NCBI GenBank assembly: GCA_028710385.1
Contig: JAQTUC010000028.1
Location: forward strand, 1 to 13,926
Direction of reading: 5' to 3'
DNA length: 13,926 bases
From: Candidatus Omnitrophota bacterium
GTDB taxonomy: Bacteria; Omnitrophota; Gorgyraeia; Duberdicusellales; 4484-171
Numbering within the stretch: position 1 is the first letter of the stretch; every line of letters starts with the position of its first letter. Both the position numbers and the translations under genes were made by a program. Positions 6,944 to 13,763 of the stretch are shown piece by piece. The notes under the pieces were generated by a model. That model was not told the DNA's origin, did no database searches, and saw only the letters and a program-made list of their open reading frames with translations.

Positions 6944-7672
6944 TTAAATTAAAACAAGATCTTTAATCAGCGTCCAGTTGGTCCTTTCTTTATCCTCAGG
7001 ATAAAAATACAGAATAATCTGTTTTACCTGATACAGATTAGTGTTTTGCAGGTTCAAATCAGAAAAACTTATAGGCACTTTAATAAAAGAGGAATCTTTC
7101 TGAGTGACCTTAATCATAAGCGGCTTTAAAGAATTGGAGAAAAACCGTGTGTCCTTAACGACAACCGCTATGTTAAGCGGCGTGTCTGACTTTTTTATGT
7201 ACAAAGACAGCGAATTTGAGCGTAAATCCACCGGTTTTTTAAGGTTAAAACTTATGGCGGCGCTTTCTTTGGGTACTGCGAGGTAAATCAAAGCATTTTC
7301 TTTCTTCATCAGCCCTTCGTCTTTGGCGATGCATATGGCTGAATCAAGCATATCTTTGGAAAGAAGAGAAACCCCGTTGTCTATCCGCCCGGGTAATTTT
7401 CGCGATATAACCATAAGGTCATATTTTGCAAAGAAAAACAAACAAGCACCCGCAATTAAAACTGCGCACCCTGCGATTATAAAAATGTTTTTCTTGTGGG
7501 TTTTCTTTTTGCGTTTCTTTTTGGGAGGAGAGAAAAAAGTGTCCTTTAGCCTTTGTGAGTCCAAATAAGCGTAAGAAAAAAAAGGATTATCGCGTTTATC
7601 CACAAAAATTATATTAGCACCTAAGTTGAATTTTTCAATAGAAAACTTCAGGGTTGAATTTTGGCAAATCAC
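6944..7672 (-). CDS. Single-pass membrane protein with extracytoplasmic beta-rich domain; unknown family
   Basis: Up to 242 residues, starting at GTG 7672; the start is uncertain because no Shine-Dalgarno sequence precedes it, and a downstream GTG at 7603 is possible. Residues 1-50 are a polar cytoplasmic segment. A very basic patch PPKKKRKKKTHKK (49-61) precedes one transmembrane helix (about 62-82), so the positive-inside rule puts the N-terminus in the cytoplasm and residues 85-242 outside. The outer part alternates hydrophobic strands (SLSLYIKK, LNIAVVVKD, FIKVPISF, VKQIILYFYP) and ends in WTLIKDLVLI, reminiscent of jelly-roll carbohydrate-binding modules that end YIDDIxL. That fold is inference and no named family is recognised. 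It lies 49 bp upstream of the ParA-CBM48 gene on the same strand, so it may be its membrane partner. Its 5' end overlaps the divergent amrS promoter. Confidence 0.72.
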   Translation of the reverse strand: MICQNSTLKFSIEKFNLGANIIFVDKRDNPFFSYAYLDSQRLKDTFFSPPKKKRKKKTHKKNIFIIAGCAVLIAGACLFFFAKYDLMVISRKLPGRIDNGVSLLSKDMLDSAICIAKDEGLMKKENALIYLAVPKESAAISFNLKKPVDLRSNSLSLYIKKSDTPLNIAVVVKDTRFFSNSLKPLMIKVTQKDSSFIKVPISFSDLNLQNTNLYQVKQIILYFYPEDKERTNWTLIKDLVLI

Positions 7673-7681
7673 CTTTATAAT
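7654..7681 (+). promoter_or_regulatory. Sigma70-type promoter for the amrS unit
   Basis: A -35-like TTGAAT at 7654-7659 and a perfect -10 TATAAT at 7676-7681 are separated by 16 bp. Transcription would start near 7688, giving a leader of about 120 nt before the amrS ATG at 7807. The promoter overlaps the first codons of the divergent membrane-protein gene, so the two units could interfere with one another if the GTG start at 7672 is used. Confidence 0.55.
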
Positions 7682-7700
7682 TAATGAGGCAGCAACTTTT

Positions 7701-7806
7701 TAAGCGACCGAAGGGAGCGCCAAAAAGGTGCGTCGCCGAATTAATCCTGAGGATGCAAAGCAGCCGAAGGATCTATGTAAATGCATCGGCTTGCACCGAA
7801 TATTAT
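7701..7806 (+). promoter_or_regulatory. Leader of amrS with two similar hairpin units
   Basis: Unit 1 (about 7701-7745) and unit 2 (about 7757-7806) both begin AAGC, then two bases before CCGAAGG, and both end in CCGAAT. In unit 1, GCGAC (7704-7708) pairs with GTCGC (7732-7736) and GCGCC (7717-7721) pairs with GGTGC (7727-7731, one G-U) around AAAAA. In unit 2, GCAGCCGA (7760-7767) pairs with TCGGCTTGC (7786-7794) with one bulged T. The units look like an imperfect tandem duplication. They could be leader RNA elements or protein sites; no known riboswitch class is recognised. Confidence 0.4.
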
Positions 7807-8817
7807 ATGCGCGAAGCATTATTTTATACCAAGAATAAAGACAAAACCGTTGATTGCTCTCTTTGCAACCATCTTTGCCACATAAAAGACGGGGCAAACG
7901 GCGTATGCAATGTGCGTGTAAATAAAGGAGGCAGCCTTTTTTCCTTAAACTACGGCAAAGTTGTTGCCGCAAATGTAGACCCTATTGAGAAGAAACCCCT
8001 GTTTCATTTTCTTCCCGGCTCTAAATCCTACTCCATAGCCTGCGTCGGATGCAATTTTCAATGCGGATTCTGTCAGAATTGGCAGATTTCACAGGCAAAA
8101 ATAGCAAAAGACATGAATTTGTTTGAATATAAGTTAATTCCTGAGAAAATAGTAAAAGAGGCTTTGGCGAATAAATGCCCGAGTATCTCTTATACCTATA
8201 CAGAGCCGACAATTTATTTTGAATTTGCGCTGGATACCGCCCGCCTGGCAAAAGAAAAAGGGCTCCTTAATGTATTTGTGACCAACGGTTATATGGGCGA
8301 AGAGCCTATTCGCGCGGTAAAACCATATCTTGACGCAGCTAATGTAGATTTAAAATCTTTTAGTGATGATTTTTACCGCAAAATATGCAAGGCTTCATTA
8401 AAGCCCGTTCTGGATAATATAATATTAATGAAAAAACTTGGAATATGGGTTGAGGTAACTACTTTGGTTATCCCGGGTAAAAACGACAGTAAGAAGGAGC
8501 TTAAGGGAATAGCTCAATTTATCGCTTCGGTTGATTCTTCAATGCCGTGGCACATATCGCGTTTCCATCCTGATTTTGAGTTTGGCGAAATTCCCACAAC
8601 CAGTATGGATAGCCTTTTACTGGCTTATGACGCCGCCAAAACCGCAGGGCTTAAATATGTTTATGTCGGCAATGTATACAGCGACTATGAAGACACGGTG
8701 TGCCCAGGTTGCGGCAAGGTTCTGATTAAAAGGATAGGATTTTCTTCCGAAAGCGATAGCCTTAAAAAAGGTAAATGCGTTCATTGTAATACCAGGATAG
8801 AGGGTGTGTGGGAATAG
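7807..8817 (+). CDS. amrS: AmmeMemoRadiSam system radical SAM enzyme AmrS
   Basis: 336 residues from ATG 7807. The start is set by homology: AmrS proteins begin MxEAxxY followed by Cys-rich CxxCxHxC; here MREALFYTKN, then Cys17, Cys20, Cys24 and Cys34. An in-frame ATG at 7684 would lie upstream of the predicted transcript start, so the 41-residue extension is rejected. The radical SAM cluster motif CNFQCGFC (Cys82, Cys86, Cys89) follows the family hallmark VVAANVDPIEKKPLFHFLPG (52-71). Two C-terminal CxxC pairs (CPGC, CVHC) suggest a metal knuckle. The family resembles pyruvate-formate-lyase activases; its name comes from the frequent partners AMMECR1 and Memo, neither of which appears here. 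The exact reaction is unknown to me. It leads an operon with DUF192 (10-bp gap) and Nudix (7-bp gap) genes. Confidence 0.92.
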   Translation: MREALFYTKNKDKTVDCSLCNHLCHIKDGANGVCNVRVNKGGSLFSLNYGKVVAANVDPIEKKPLFHFLPGSKSYSIACVGCNFQCGFCQNWQISQAKIAKDMNLFEYKLIPEKIVKEALANKCPSISYTYTEPTIYFEFALDTARLAKEKGLLNVFVTNGYMGEEPIRAVKPYLDAANVDLKSFSDDFYRKICKASLKPVLDNIILMKKLGIWVEVTTLVIPGKNDSKKELKGIAQFIASVDSSMPWHISRFHPDFEFGEIPTTSMDSLLLAYDAAKTAGLKYVYVGNVYSDYEDTVCPGCGKVLIKRIGFSSESDSLKKGKCVHCNTRIEGVWE

Positions 8818-8827
8818 AGGTGAAAAT

Positions 8828-9217
8828 ATGAAATTAAAGTTATTGCTTATTGTTTTGATTGTTTTATTGTCCGGTTTTTTCTTCTGGTTTACCGCGGCGC
8901 TTAGGTTTCGGCTTAAAGAAAGAAAAATTAATGTTTCAGGCAGGCAGCTGACCGTATGGGTGGCTGATACCCAGGAAGCCCGCTTAAAAGGGCTTCAGAA
9001 TATTATTTGGCTGCCTAAAAACCGCGGCATGCTTTTTGCTTTTAACACTCCCGATCAATATTGTTTCTGGAATAAAAATACGCTTATACCTCTTAAACTT
9101 ATTTTTATGCGCGGCGAAAAAGTAACTGAAGAGCTTGAGCTTAGGCCCATATGGAAAGGGCAGCAAACAATCTGTCCGAATTATGATGCGGATTGCGTTA
9201 TTGAAGTGAGCAGGTAA
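8828..9217 (+). CDS. Membrane-anchored DUF192 protein
   Basis: 129 residues. Residues 1-24 are strongly hydrophobic after MKLK, giving a signal anchor or signal peptide. The rest matches DUF192: RLKGLQN (52-58), RGMLFAF (66-72) and FWNKNTLIPLKLIFM (80-94), the conserved core of this small beta-barrel family of unknown function, usually exported. The protein ends at CVIEVSR, where most members continue with about 15 more residues (AGWAxxNGIxxGDxV-like), so the C-terminus looks short. ATG 8828 is chosen over an upstream in-frame ATG at 8804 because AGAGGTGA (8816-8823) is a good ribosome binding site and the hydrophobic start follows directly. It lies between amrS and a Nudix hydrolase gene in one apparent operon. 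Confidence 0.85.
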   Translation: MKLKLLLIVLIVLLSGFFFWFTAALRFRLKERKINVSGRQLTVWVADTQEARLKGLQNIIWLPKNRGMLFAFNTPDQYCFWNKNTLIPLKLIFMRGEKVTEELELRPIWKGQQTICPNYDADCVIEVSR

Positions 9218-9224
9218 CAACAAT

Positions 9225-9731
9225 ATGGGAAAGACAAAAAAATTTAAAGGCAGGATACTTAATGTTTCGGTGAAAAAAGTGCGGCTTCCAAACGGCTACG
9301 TTACGCATATTGAGATAGTAAAGCATCCCGGAGCGGTATTAATCGCGCCGCTGCTTAGCAAGGACAGAATAATAATGCTTAGGCAGTTCAGGCCCGTAAT
9401 TAATGCATATATTTACGAGCTTCCCGCAGGAACCCTTGAAAAGCATGAATCTCCCATGCGCTGCGCCGGCAGGGAAATAATTGAAGAAACAGGCTATAAA
9501 AGCAACAAGCTGACCAGGCTTGGTTTGATTATCCCGGTCCCCGGATATTCAACCGAAAGAATTTTTATTTATAAAGCGGAAAAATTAAAAAAAACAAAAA
9601 GATTGTATCAGCCAGACGAGGTAATAGATGCGCTTATTATGAGCAGGCAGGAAATTAAGCGTTTGTTTAAAGCAGGAAAAATTGTAGATGCCAAAACGAT
9701 AAGCGCCCTTTGCATGTGCGGCTGGTTGTAA
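9225..9731 (+). CDS. Nudix hydrolase, ADP-ribose pyrophosphatase-like
   Basis: 168 residues, the typical length of ADP-ribose pyrophosphatases. The complete Nudix box Gx5Ex7REUxEExGU lies at residues 69-91 (GTLEKHE, seven residues, then REIIEETGY), and the preceding MLRQFRPVINAYIYELPAGT matches the ADPRase subgroup, which has RQYR and W/YELPAG. The Gly-rich PVPGYSTERIFIY after the box also fits. It should hydrolyse ADP-ribose or a related nucleotide-sugar diphosphate to AMP plus a phosphosugar, using Mg2+ held by the box glutamates, in the cytoplasm. It is the last gene of the amrS unit, 7 bp after the DUF192 gene; its own ribosome binding site is weak, suggesting coupled translation. The 130 bp downstream are A+T-rich with no gene. 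Confidence 0.9.
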   Translation: MGKTKKFKGRILNVSVKKVRLPNGYVTHIEIVKHPGAVLIAPLLSKDRIIMLRQFRPVINAYIYELPAGTLEKHESPMRCAGREIIEETGYKSNKLTRLGLIIPVPGYSTERIFIYKAEKLKKTKRLYQPDEVIDALIMSRQEIKRLFKAGKIVDAKTISALCMCGWL

Positions 9732-9841
9732 AATCGTAGTTTTAAAAATTAATTAATAATGTGAATACTGATAATTGAAGGCGAGGGAAATCCCCGATTT
9801 TATAAAGCGCGGGCTTAAATAAAAAACAAATAATTTAGTTA

Positions 9842-9850
9842 TGGTATAAT
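9842..9850 (+). promoter_or_regulatory. Extended -10 promoter of the ArnT-like gene
   Basis: TGG followed by TATAAT (9845-9850) is an extended -10 element; no good -35 lies 16-18 bp upstream, as expected for this class. Transcription starting about 7 bases downstream would begin near 9857, only about 5 bases before ATG 9862. No Shine-Dalgarno sequence is present, so the mRNA may be leaderless or nearly so. Confidence 0.55.
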
Positions 9851-9861
9851 GTGAAAACATT

Positions 9862-11514
9862 ATGATTAATAAAAACCAACATCTAAAACCGGTGCTCATT
9901 TTGGCAGTTCTTTCCGGCTTATTATTTTTATTGGGAAACAATATAATAAGTCTCACCAACGATAACGAAGTTTTTTACGCCCAAACCGCCAAAGAAATGG
10001 TTCAACAGCACACATGGTCAACGCCTTATTTGTTCGGCAAGCCCCAGTTTGAAAAGCCGATTTTTACCTATTGGATGCTTAAGCTTGCATTCGTAATGTT
10101 CGGGATTAATTCTTTTTCCGCGCGTCTTTTCCCGGCAATTTTCGCAATCTTCGGAGTGCTTGCGGTTTATTCCCTGGGACTCGCCGGTTTTAAAGACAGG
10201 GGAAAAGCTTTCCTCTCGGCTGTTATTTTAATGTCGTCAGGTATGTATATAGGTTTAGCCAAGACGGTGTTTACCGATATGTTTTTTTCTGTCTTTATTA
10301 TAATGACATTTACATTTTTCTATTTCGCATACGTAAATGAAAACAAAAAGCGGCTGGGATTACTGTTGTCTGCGGTATGCATGGGCCTGGCGGTTTTAAC
10401 CAAGGGCCCGCTTGGCATATTAATACCTTTCCTGGCAGTTATAGTTTTTCTGGCGGTTAAGAAAAATTTAAAATTCCTAGTATGTAAAGATACCATACTT
10501 GCCTTTATCGCGCTTTTGATAGTTATCGCTCCCTGGTATATATTAATGATTCAAAAATACGGCAGCGCCTTTATAAATGAATTTATTTTAAATGATAACT
10601 TAAGAAGGGCTGTTGAGGCTCAGCACGAAGGCCATGACACCTGGTATTATTATCCTTCATTGATGATAACCGGAATGCTTCCCTGGAGCCTTTTTGTCCT
10701 GGGCGCACTGTTTTTTTTATATAAGTGGCTGCGTCAAAAAGAAAATTCTTTTTACATTTTCCTTATTTGCTGGATACTTTCAGTGTTTGTTATATTTCAG
10801 GCTGCGCACTCCAAAGTGGGAAATTATATTTTCCCGTTATTCCCGCCGCTGGCTTTACTTGCCGGAGGATTTATACGAGATCTGGTTGTCAGTAAAAACA
10901 AAACCATTCTTTATGCGGTCTCATCCGTAATATCATTTTTCATCCTGGCAATACCCATAGCTTTGTTTTTCAGCGCAAAAAAGAATATGCAATATATAAG
11001 CAACATGAACGGAGTATATTTTCTGATTGCGTCATTTTTGGCGCTGGCTATCGTAATTTTATTTTTTATTTTCAGAAAAAAAATATCAGCGGCTATTTTT
11101 TCAATAGCCGCGATAGTTCCGTTATTTTTATGCAGCCTGCCGCTTACCCACGATAATTTTGAAAAATACGTTTCTTCAAAGGAAGCGTCAGAGTACCTTC
11201 TTAAGAATGCGAACATAAATAATACCATACTTTGCACAAGAATATTCGTAAGAGGGGTAAAATATTATACGGATAAAGACGTTGCCGTGGTTGAGATTTC
11301 AGGAAAGAAATTTTTTAGCCCCCATCCCATACCTTTTTTTACTACGGATGACGAAGTCAGGGGATTTTTGCTTAAACAGGGTGTGACTTATTGCGTGGTA
11401 AAAAAATCTTTGGTTAAGGATTTAGAGCGTATAGGAGGAAAGGATTTTAAGGTAACTCTTTTGAAGATAATAGGGAACGAATATATTATAAAGGTTGAGC
11501 GTCTTCCTGCGTAG
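9862..11514 (+). CDS. ArnT/PMT-family (GT-C) membrane glycosyltransferase
   Basis: 550 residues with about eleven to thirteen hydrophobic helices in residues 10-430 and a soluble C-terminal domain (about 440-550). The first extracytoplasmic loop reads NDNEVFYAQTAKEM (33-46) and then FEKPIFTYWMLK, the ArnT/protein O-mannosyltransferase hallmark in which the acidic pair (here Asp34 and Glu36) holds the metal or acceptor. ARLFPAIFAIFGVL and AKTVFTDM also fit. Such enzymes move a sugar from a polyprenyl-phosphate donor to lipid A, protein or another envelope acceptor on the outer face of the inner membrane. Donor and acceptor cannot be read here, so the name ArnT in the strict aminoarabinose sense is not claimed. 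Its last 29 bases overlap trmI on the opposite strand. Confidence 0.88.
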   Translation: MINKNQHLKPVLILAVLSGLLFLLGNNIISLTNDNEVFYAQTAKEMVQQHTWSTPYLFGKPQFEKPIFTYWMLKLAFVMFGINSFSARLFPAIFAIFGVLAVYSLGLAGFKDRGKAFLSAVILMSSGMYIGLAKTVFTDMFFSVFIIMTFTFFYFAYVNENKKRLGLLLSAVCMGLAVLTKGPLGILIPFLAVIVFLAVKKNLKFLVCKDTILAFIALLIVIAPWYILMIQKYGSAFINEFILNDNLRRAVEAQHEGHDTWYYYPSLMITGMLPWSLFVLGALFFLYKWLRQKENSFYIFLICWILSVFVIFQAAHSKVGNYIFPLFPPLALLAGGFIRDLVVSKNKTILYAVSSVISFFILAIPIALFFSAKKNMQYISNMNGVYFLIASFLALAIVILFFIFRKKISAAIFSIAAIVPLFLCSLPLTHDNFEKYVSSKEASEYLLKNANINNTILCTRIFVRGVKYYTDKDVAVVEISGKKFFSPHPIPFFTTDDEVRGFLLKQGVTYCVVKKSLVKDLERIGGKDFKVTLLKIIGNEYIIKVERLPA

Positions 11515-12292
11515 TTTGGGTGCCGTGAGCTTTTTTGGATATTTTTGAAGCAAATACAAGCCAGCCTGTGTGCGAAGGTATGCGCTGCTCCGGCCGGGTT
11601 TTTCCGCGGCGCACCAGTATTTTTCTTACCAGAATTTCCTCGGTTTCAATATTAATAAAACCTTTCTCTTCAAGCGCGAATACTGTTTTGGTGAGTTGTT
11701 CAAAAGTGGGGCATATTGTTGCAAGACGCGAGCCTCCTTTTAGCGCTTTATAGGCAGCGTCAATTAAATCCCACTGGCTCCCTATATCAATCATTACAAA
11801 ATCAACTTCGCTTTCGTCATAGCTGTCGGTTACTTCCCGTAGTTTAAATTCAACATACTCGCTTAAGCCGTATCTTTCTATGTTTTTTTTCGCATTTTCA
11901 AGAAATTCTTCATTGCGATCGTAGCTGTAAACTTTACCATTCGGCCTTACGAAATTTGCCATGGCTGTTGTAAGCGCTCCGCTTCCGGCACCCGATTCAA
12001 TCACTCGCGCTCCGGGAAATATATTTGCTTTTGTAAGAATTATTCCGATATCTTTAGGGTAGAGGATTTGGGTTTTTCTTTTTATCTTCATCACCAGCTC
12101 GTGAAGGTCAGGGCGTAGAATATAAAAAGCGTGTTTTAGGTTGGTTTCGGCATATTCTCCGTATTCTTTGCCGATGATGTCCTTTAATTCAAGGAAACCT
12201 AAATCAGTGTGTAGCCTGCCGCCCTGTATTTTTACAAGGTAGTTGCGGCGTTCGTCTTTGTACAGGTAAACCATGTCCCCTTCTTTAATCAT
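11486..12292 (-). CDS. trmI: TrmI-type tRNA (adenine-58-N1)-methyltransferase
   Basis: 268 residues, the usual TrmI/Trm61 length. The small N-terminal beta domain opens MIKEGDMVYLYKDERRNYLV; RKTQILYPKDIGIIL (72-86) and the SAM motif I ESGAGSGALT (99-108) follow, with Asp125 at the expected ribose-binding acidic position. The motif IV strand reads DFVMIDIGSQWD (164-175): Asp169 and Trp174 are kept, but the Pro residues usual in DxPxPW are absent. HTGWLVFA (241-248) is the family end motif. The enzyme makes m1A58 in the T loop of tRNA using SAM. No Shine-Dalgarno sequence precedes ATG 12292, and the predicted leader is only about 4 nt. The 3' end overlaps the ArnT-like gene by 29 bp in antisense. 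Confidence 0.9.
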   Translation of the reverse strand: MIKEGDMVYLYKDERRNYLVKIQGGRLHTDLGFLELKDIIGKEYGEYAETNLKHAFYILRPDLHELVMKIKRKTQILYPKDIGIILTKANIFPGARVIESGAGSGALTTAMANFVRPNGKVYSYDRNEEFLENAKKNIERYGLSEYVEFKLREVTDSYDESEVDFVMIDIGSQWDLIDAAYKALKGGSRLATICPTFEQLTKTVFALEEKGFINIETEEILVRKILVRRGKTRPEQRIPSHTGWLVFASKISKKAHGTQTTQEDAQPL

Positions 12293-12302
12293 AGTAAATA
12301 CA

Positions 12303-12330
12303 ATGATACAGTTTAGTGATTATTTTGCAA
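12303..12330 (-). promoter_or_regulatory. Promoter of trmI
   Basis: On the - strand, TTGCAA (12325-12330) and TATCAT (12303-12308) are separated by 16 bp, a plausible -35/-10 pair. Transcription would start about 4 bases before ATG 12292. The -35 hexamer lies inside the left terminal repeat of the palindromic element, so the element may supply part of the promoter. Confidence 0.45.
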
Positions 12331-12469
12331 CAGAAAAAATATAAACACAAATTGCCACGAATTTGGAACGAATTTCCACAAATAAATTTATGAATATTCA
12401 TAATCACATTTGTGCAATTCGTCTTTTATCCGTGGCGATTCGTGTATTAGGAAACTCCTTGCAAAATAA
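12320..12469. repeat. 150-bp palindromic element with nested inverted repeats (MITE/REP-like)
   Basis: This explains most of the 239-bp gene-free gap between trmI and apgM. The outer ends are perfect 11-bp inverted repeats, TTATTTTGCAA (12320-12330) and TTGCAAAATAA (12459-12469). Inside, 12345-12384 and 12407-12445 are inverted copies of about 40 bp with roughly 80% identity by eye and one gap. The centre is a perfect 16-bp palindrome, TTATGAATATTCATAA (12388-12403). The left arm repeats ACAAAT/ACGAAT at 12347, 12357, 12368 and 12378, about one helical turn apart, mirrored in the right arm. It encodes no protein. It resembles dispersed ATTCGTGG-type palindromes I recall from environmental bacterial genomes; copy number cannot be tested here. 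Confidence 0.72.
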
Positions 12470-12531
12470 GGGCAATTGTAATAAACTTTTAACACTGATT
12501 GCATTTATTAGAATTTAAATAATTAAACCAT

Positions 12532-13731
12532 GTGAAGTATATATTCATAGTTCCGGACGGAGCAGCAGATTATCCCAATGAAATACTCGGTGGCAAAACC
12601 GCTCTTGAGGCAGCTGATAAGCCTTTTATGGATTCTTTGGCCAAAAAGGGAACCCTTGGAAGAGTTAAAACCGTCCCTGCCGGGTTTATTCCGGCTTCTG
12701 ACGTTGCCAATCTTTCGCTTCTTGGTTATGAGCCGGAAAAATATTACGCAGGCCGCGGCCCGCTTGAAGCTGCCAATATAGGAGTGGAGTTAGAAGAAAG
12801 CGATTTGGCTTTTCGCTGCAATCTTATTACCGAGTCAGAAGGCAAGCTTCTTGATTATAGTGCGGGCCATATCAGCGACAGAGAAGCCGGGATACTTATG
12901 GAATATCTTGATAAGAATCTTGGAACCGATGAGATAAAATTTTACGCCGGTAAAAGCTACCGGCATCTTATGGTGTACAAAGGAGGAGCGAAGCTCGCCC
13001 TGGATAAACTTAATTTTTTTGCTCCGCACGATATTATGGGAAGACTCATAAAAAAACATCTGCCTTCAGGCAAAGGATCAGAGCATTTAATTAAGCTTAT
13101 GAACCGCTCAAAAGAGCTTTTAAAAGAGCATGAGATAAACAAGGTGCGCATAGATTTGGGGGAAAATCCCGCAAATATGATTTGGCTTTGGGGCGCAGGA
13201 AGAAAACCGGCAATTCCAAGCTTTAAGGAAAAATTCGGAATTTCCGGCTCGGTAATTTCCGCGGTTGACCTTATAAACGGCATAGGAAAAATTATAGGTT
13301 TAAAAGTCATCAAGGTTGAAGGCGCCAACGGTTATTACGACACTAACTATAAAGGCAAGGCAGAAGCGGCAATTGAGGCATTAAAAGACTGCGATTTTGT
13401 CTTTATCCATATAGAAGCGACTGATGAAGCCGGGCACAACAATGACTTAAGAATGAAAATTACCTGTATTGAGCGTATTGATAAACTTGTCGTAGGAACA
13501 ATTATGGAAAAAATGAAAGGCCGGGATTACCGTATACTGATTTCGCCGGACCATCCAACCCCGGTTTCCATGCGTACTCATACTGACGAGCCTGTTCCTT
13601 TTGTTCTGGCAGGAACGGGTATATCAAGCGAAAATTTTTCCTCATATTCCGAAACAGAAGCTGCTAATTCAAGCCTCTACTTTTCAAACGGAATAGGGCT
13701 GATGAATTATTTTCTCGGTAAACCCCGTTAA
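12532..13731 (+). CDS. apgM: Cofactor-independent phosphoglycerate mutase, archaeal type (ApgM)
   Basis: 399 residues, the usual ApgM length. It interconverts 3- and 2-phosphoglycerate in glycolysis or gluconeogenesis. Alkaline-phosphatase-superfamily metal and catalytic positions are visible: FIVPDGAAD (Asp9), the nucleophile motif ASDVANLSLLGYEP (Ser56 with Asp57), GRGPLEAA (74-81), HIEATDEAGH (293-302), SPDH (338-341) and RTHT (348-351). A TMO-like second-domain region lies in between. The related bacterial protein of phosphonate or homoserine metabolism is a less likely alternative given full agreement at these motifs. The start is GTG 12532; the ATG at 12530 overlaps it but runs straight into TGA (ATGTGA). 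No Shine-Dalgarno sequence is present and the upstream 50 bp are very A+T-rich, so a short-leader transcript is possible. Confidence 0.93.
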   Translation: MKYIFIVPDGAADYPNEILGGKTALEAADKPFMDSLAKKGTLGRVKTVPAGFIPASDVANLSLLGYEPEKYYAGRGPLEAANIGVELEESDLAFRCNLITESEGKLLDYSAGHISDREAGILMEYLDKNLGTDEIKFYAGKSYRHLMVYKGGAKLALDKLNFFAPHDIMGRLIKKHLPSGKGSEHLIKLMNRSKELLKEHEINKVRIDLGENPANMIWLWGAGRKPAIPSFKEKFGISGSVISAVDLINGIGKIIGLKVIKVEGANGYYDTNYKGKAEAAIEALKDCDFVFIHIEATDEAGHNNDLRMKITCIERIDKLVVGTIMEKMKGRDYRILISPDHPTPVSMRTHTDEPVPFVLAGTGISSENFSSYSETEAANSSLYFSNGIGLMNYFLGKPR

Positions 13732-13739
13732 AAATATTT

Positions 13740-13745
13740 TATAAT
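13740..13745 (+). promoter_or_regulatory. Possible -10 box before the last partial gene
   Basis: A perfect TATAAT lies 18 bases before ATG 13764; no -35 match stands at the right distance. The predicted leader would be about 11-12 nt without a Shine-Dalgarno sequence, similar in style to the promoter at 9842-9850. Confidence 0.35.
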
Positions 13746-13763
13746 GGGATAAATAAAAACCCA

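Noticed and set aside
7684..7806. 41-residue N-terminal extension of AmrS from ATG 7684
   Set aside because: AmrS family members begin near MREALFY; the upstream stretch looks structured and non-coding, and ATG 7684 would lie before the predicted transcript start.
7807..8817. Pyruvate-formate-lyase activating enzyme
   Set aside because: The AANVDPIEKKPLFHFLPG hallmark, N-terminal Cys cluster and C-terminal CxxC pairs fit AmrS, and no pyruvate-formate lyase gene is adjacent.
12320..12469. CRISPR array
   Set aside because: The repeats are inverted and nested, with short regular spacing and no unique spacers; no cas genes are near.
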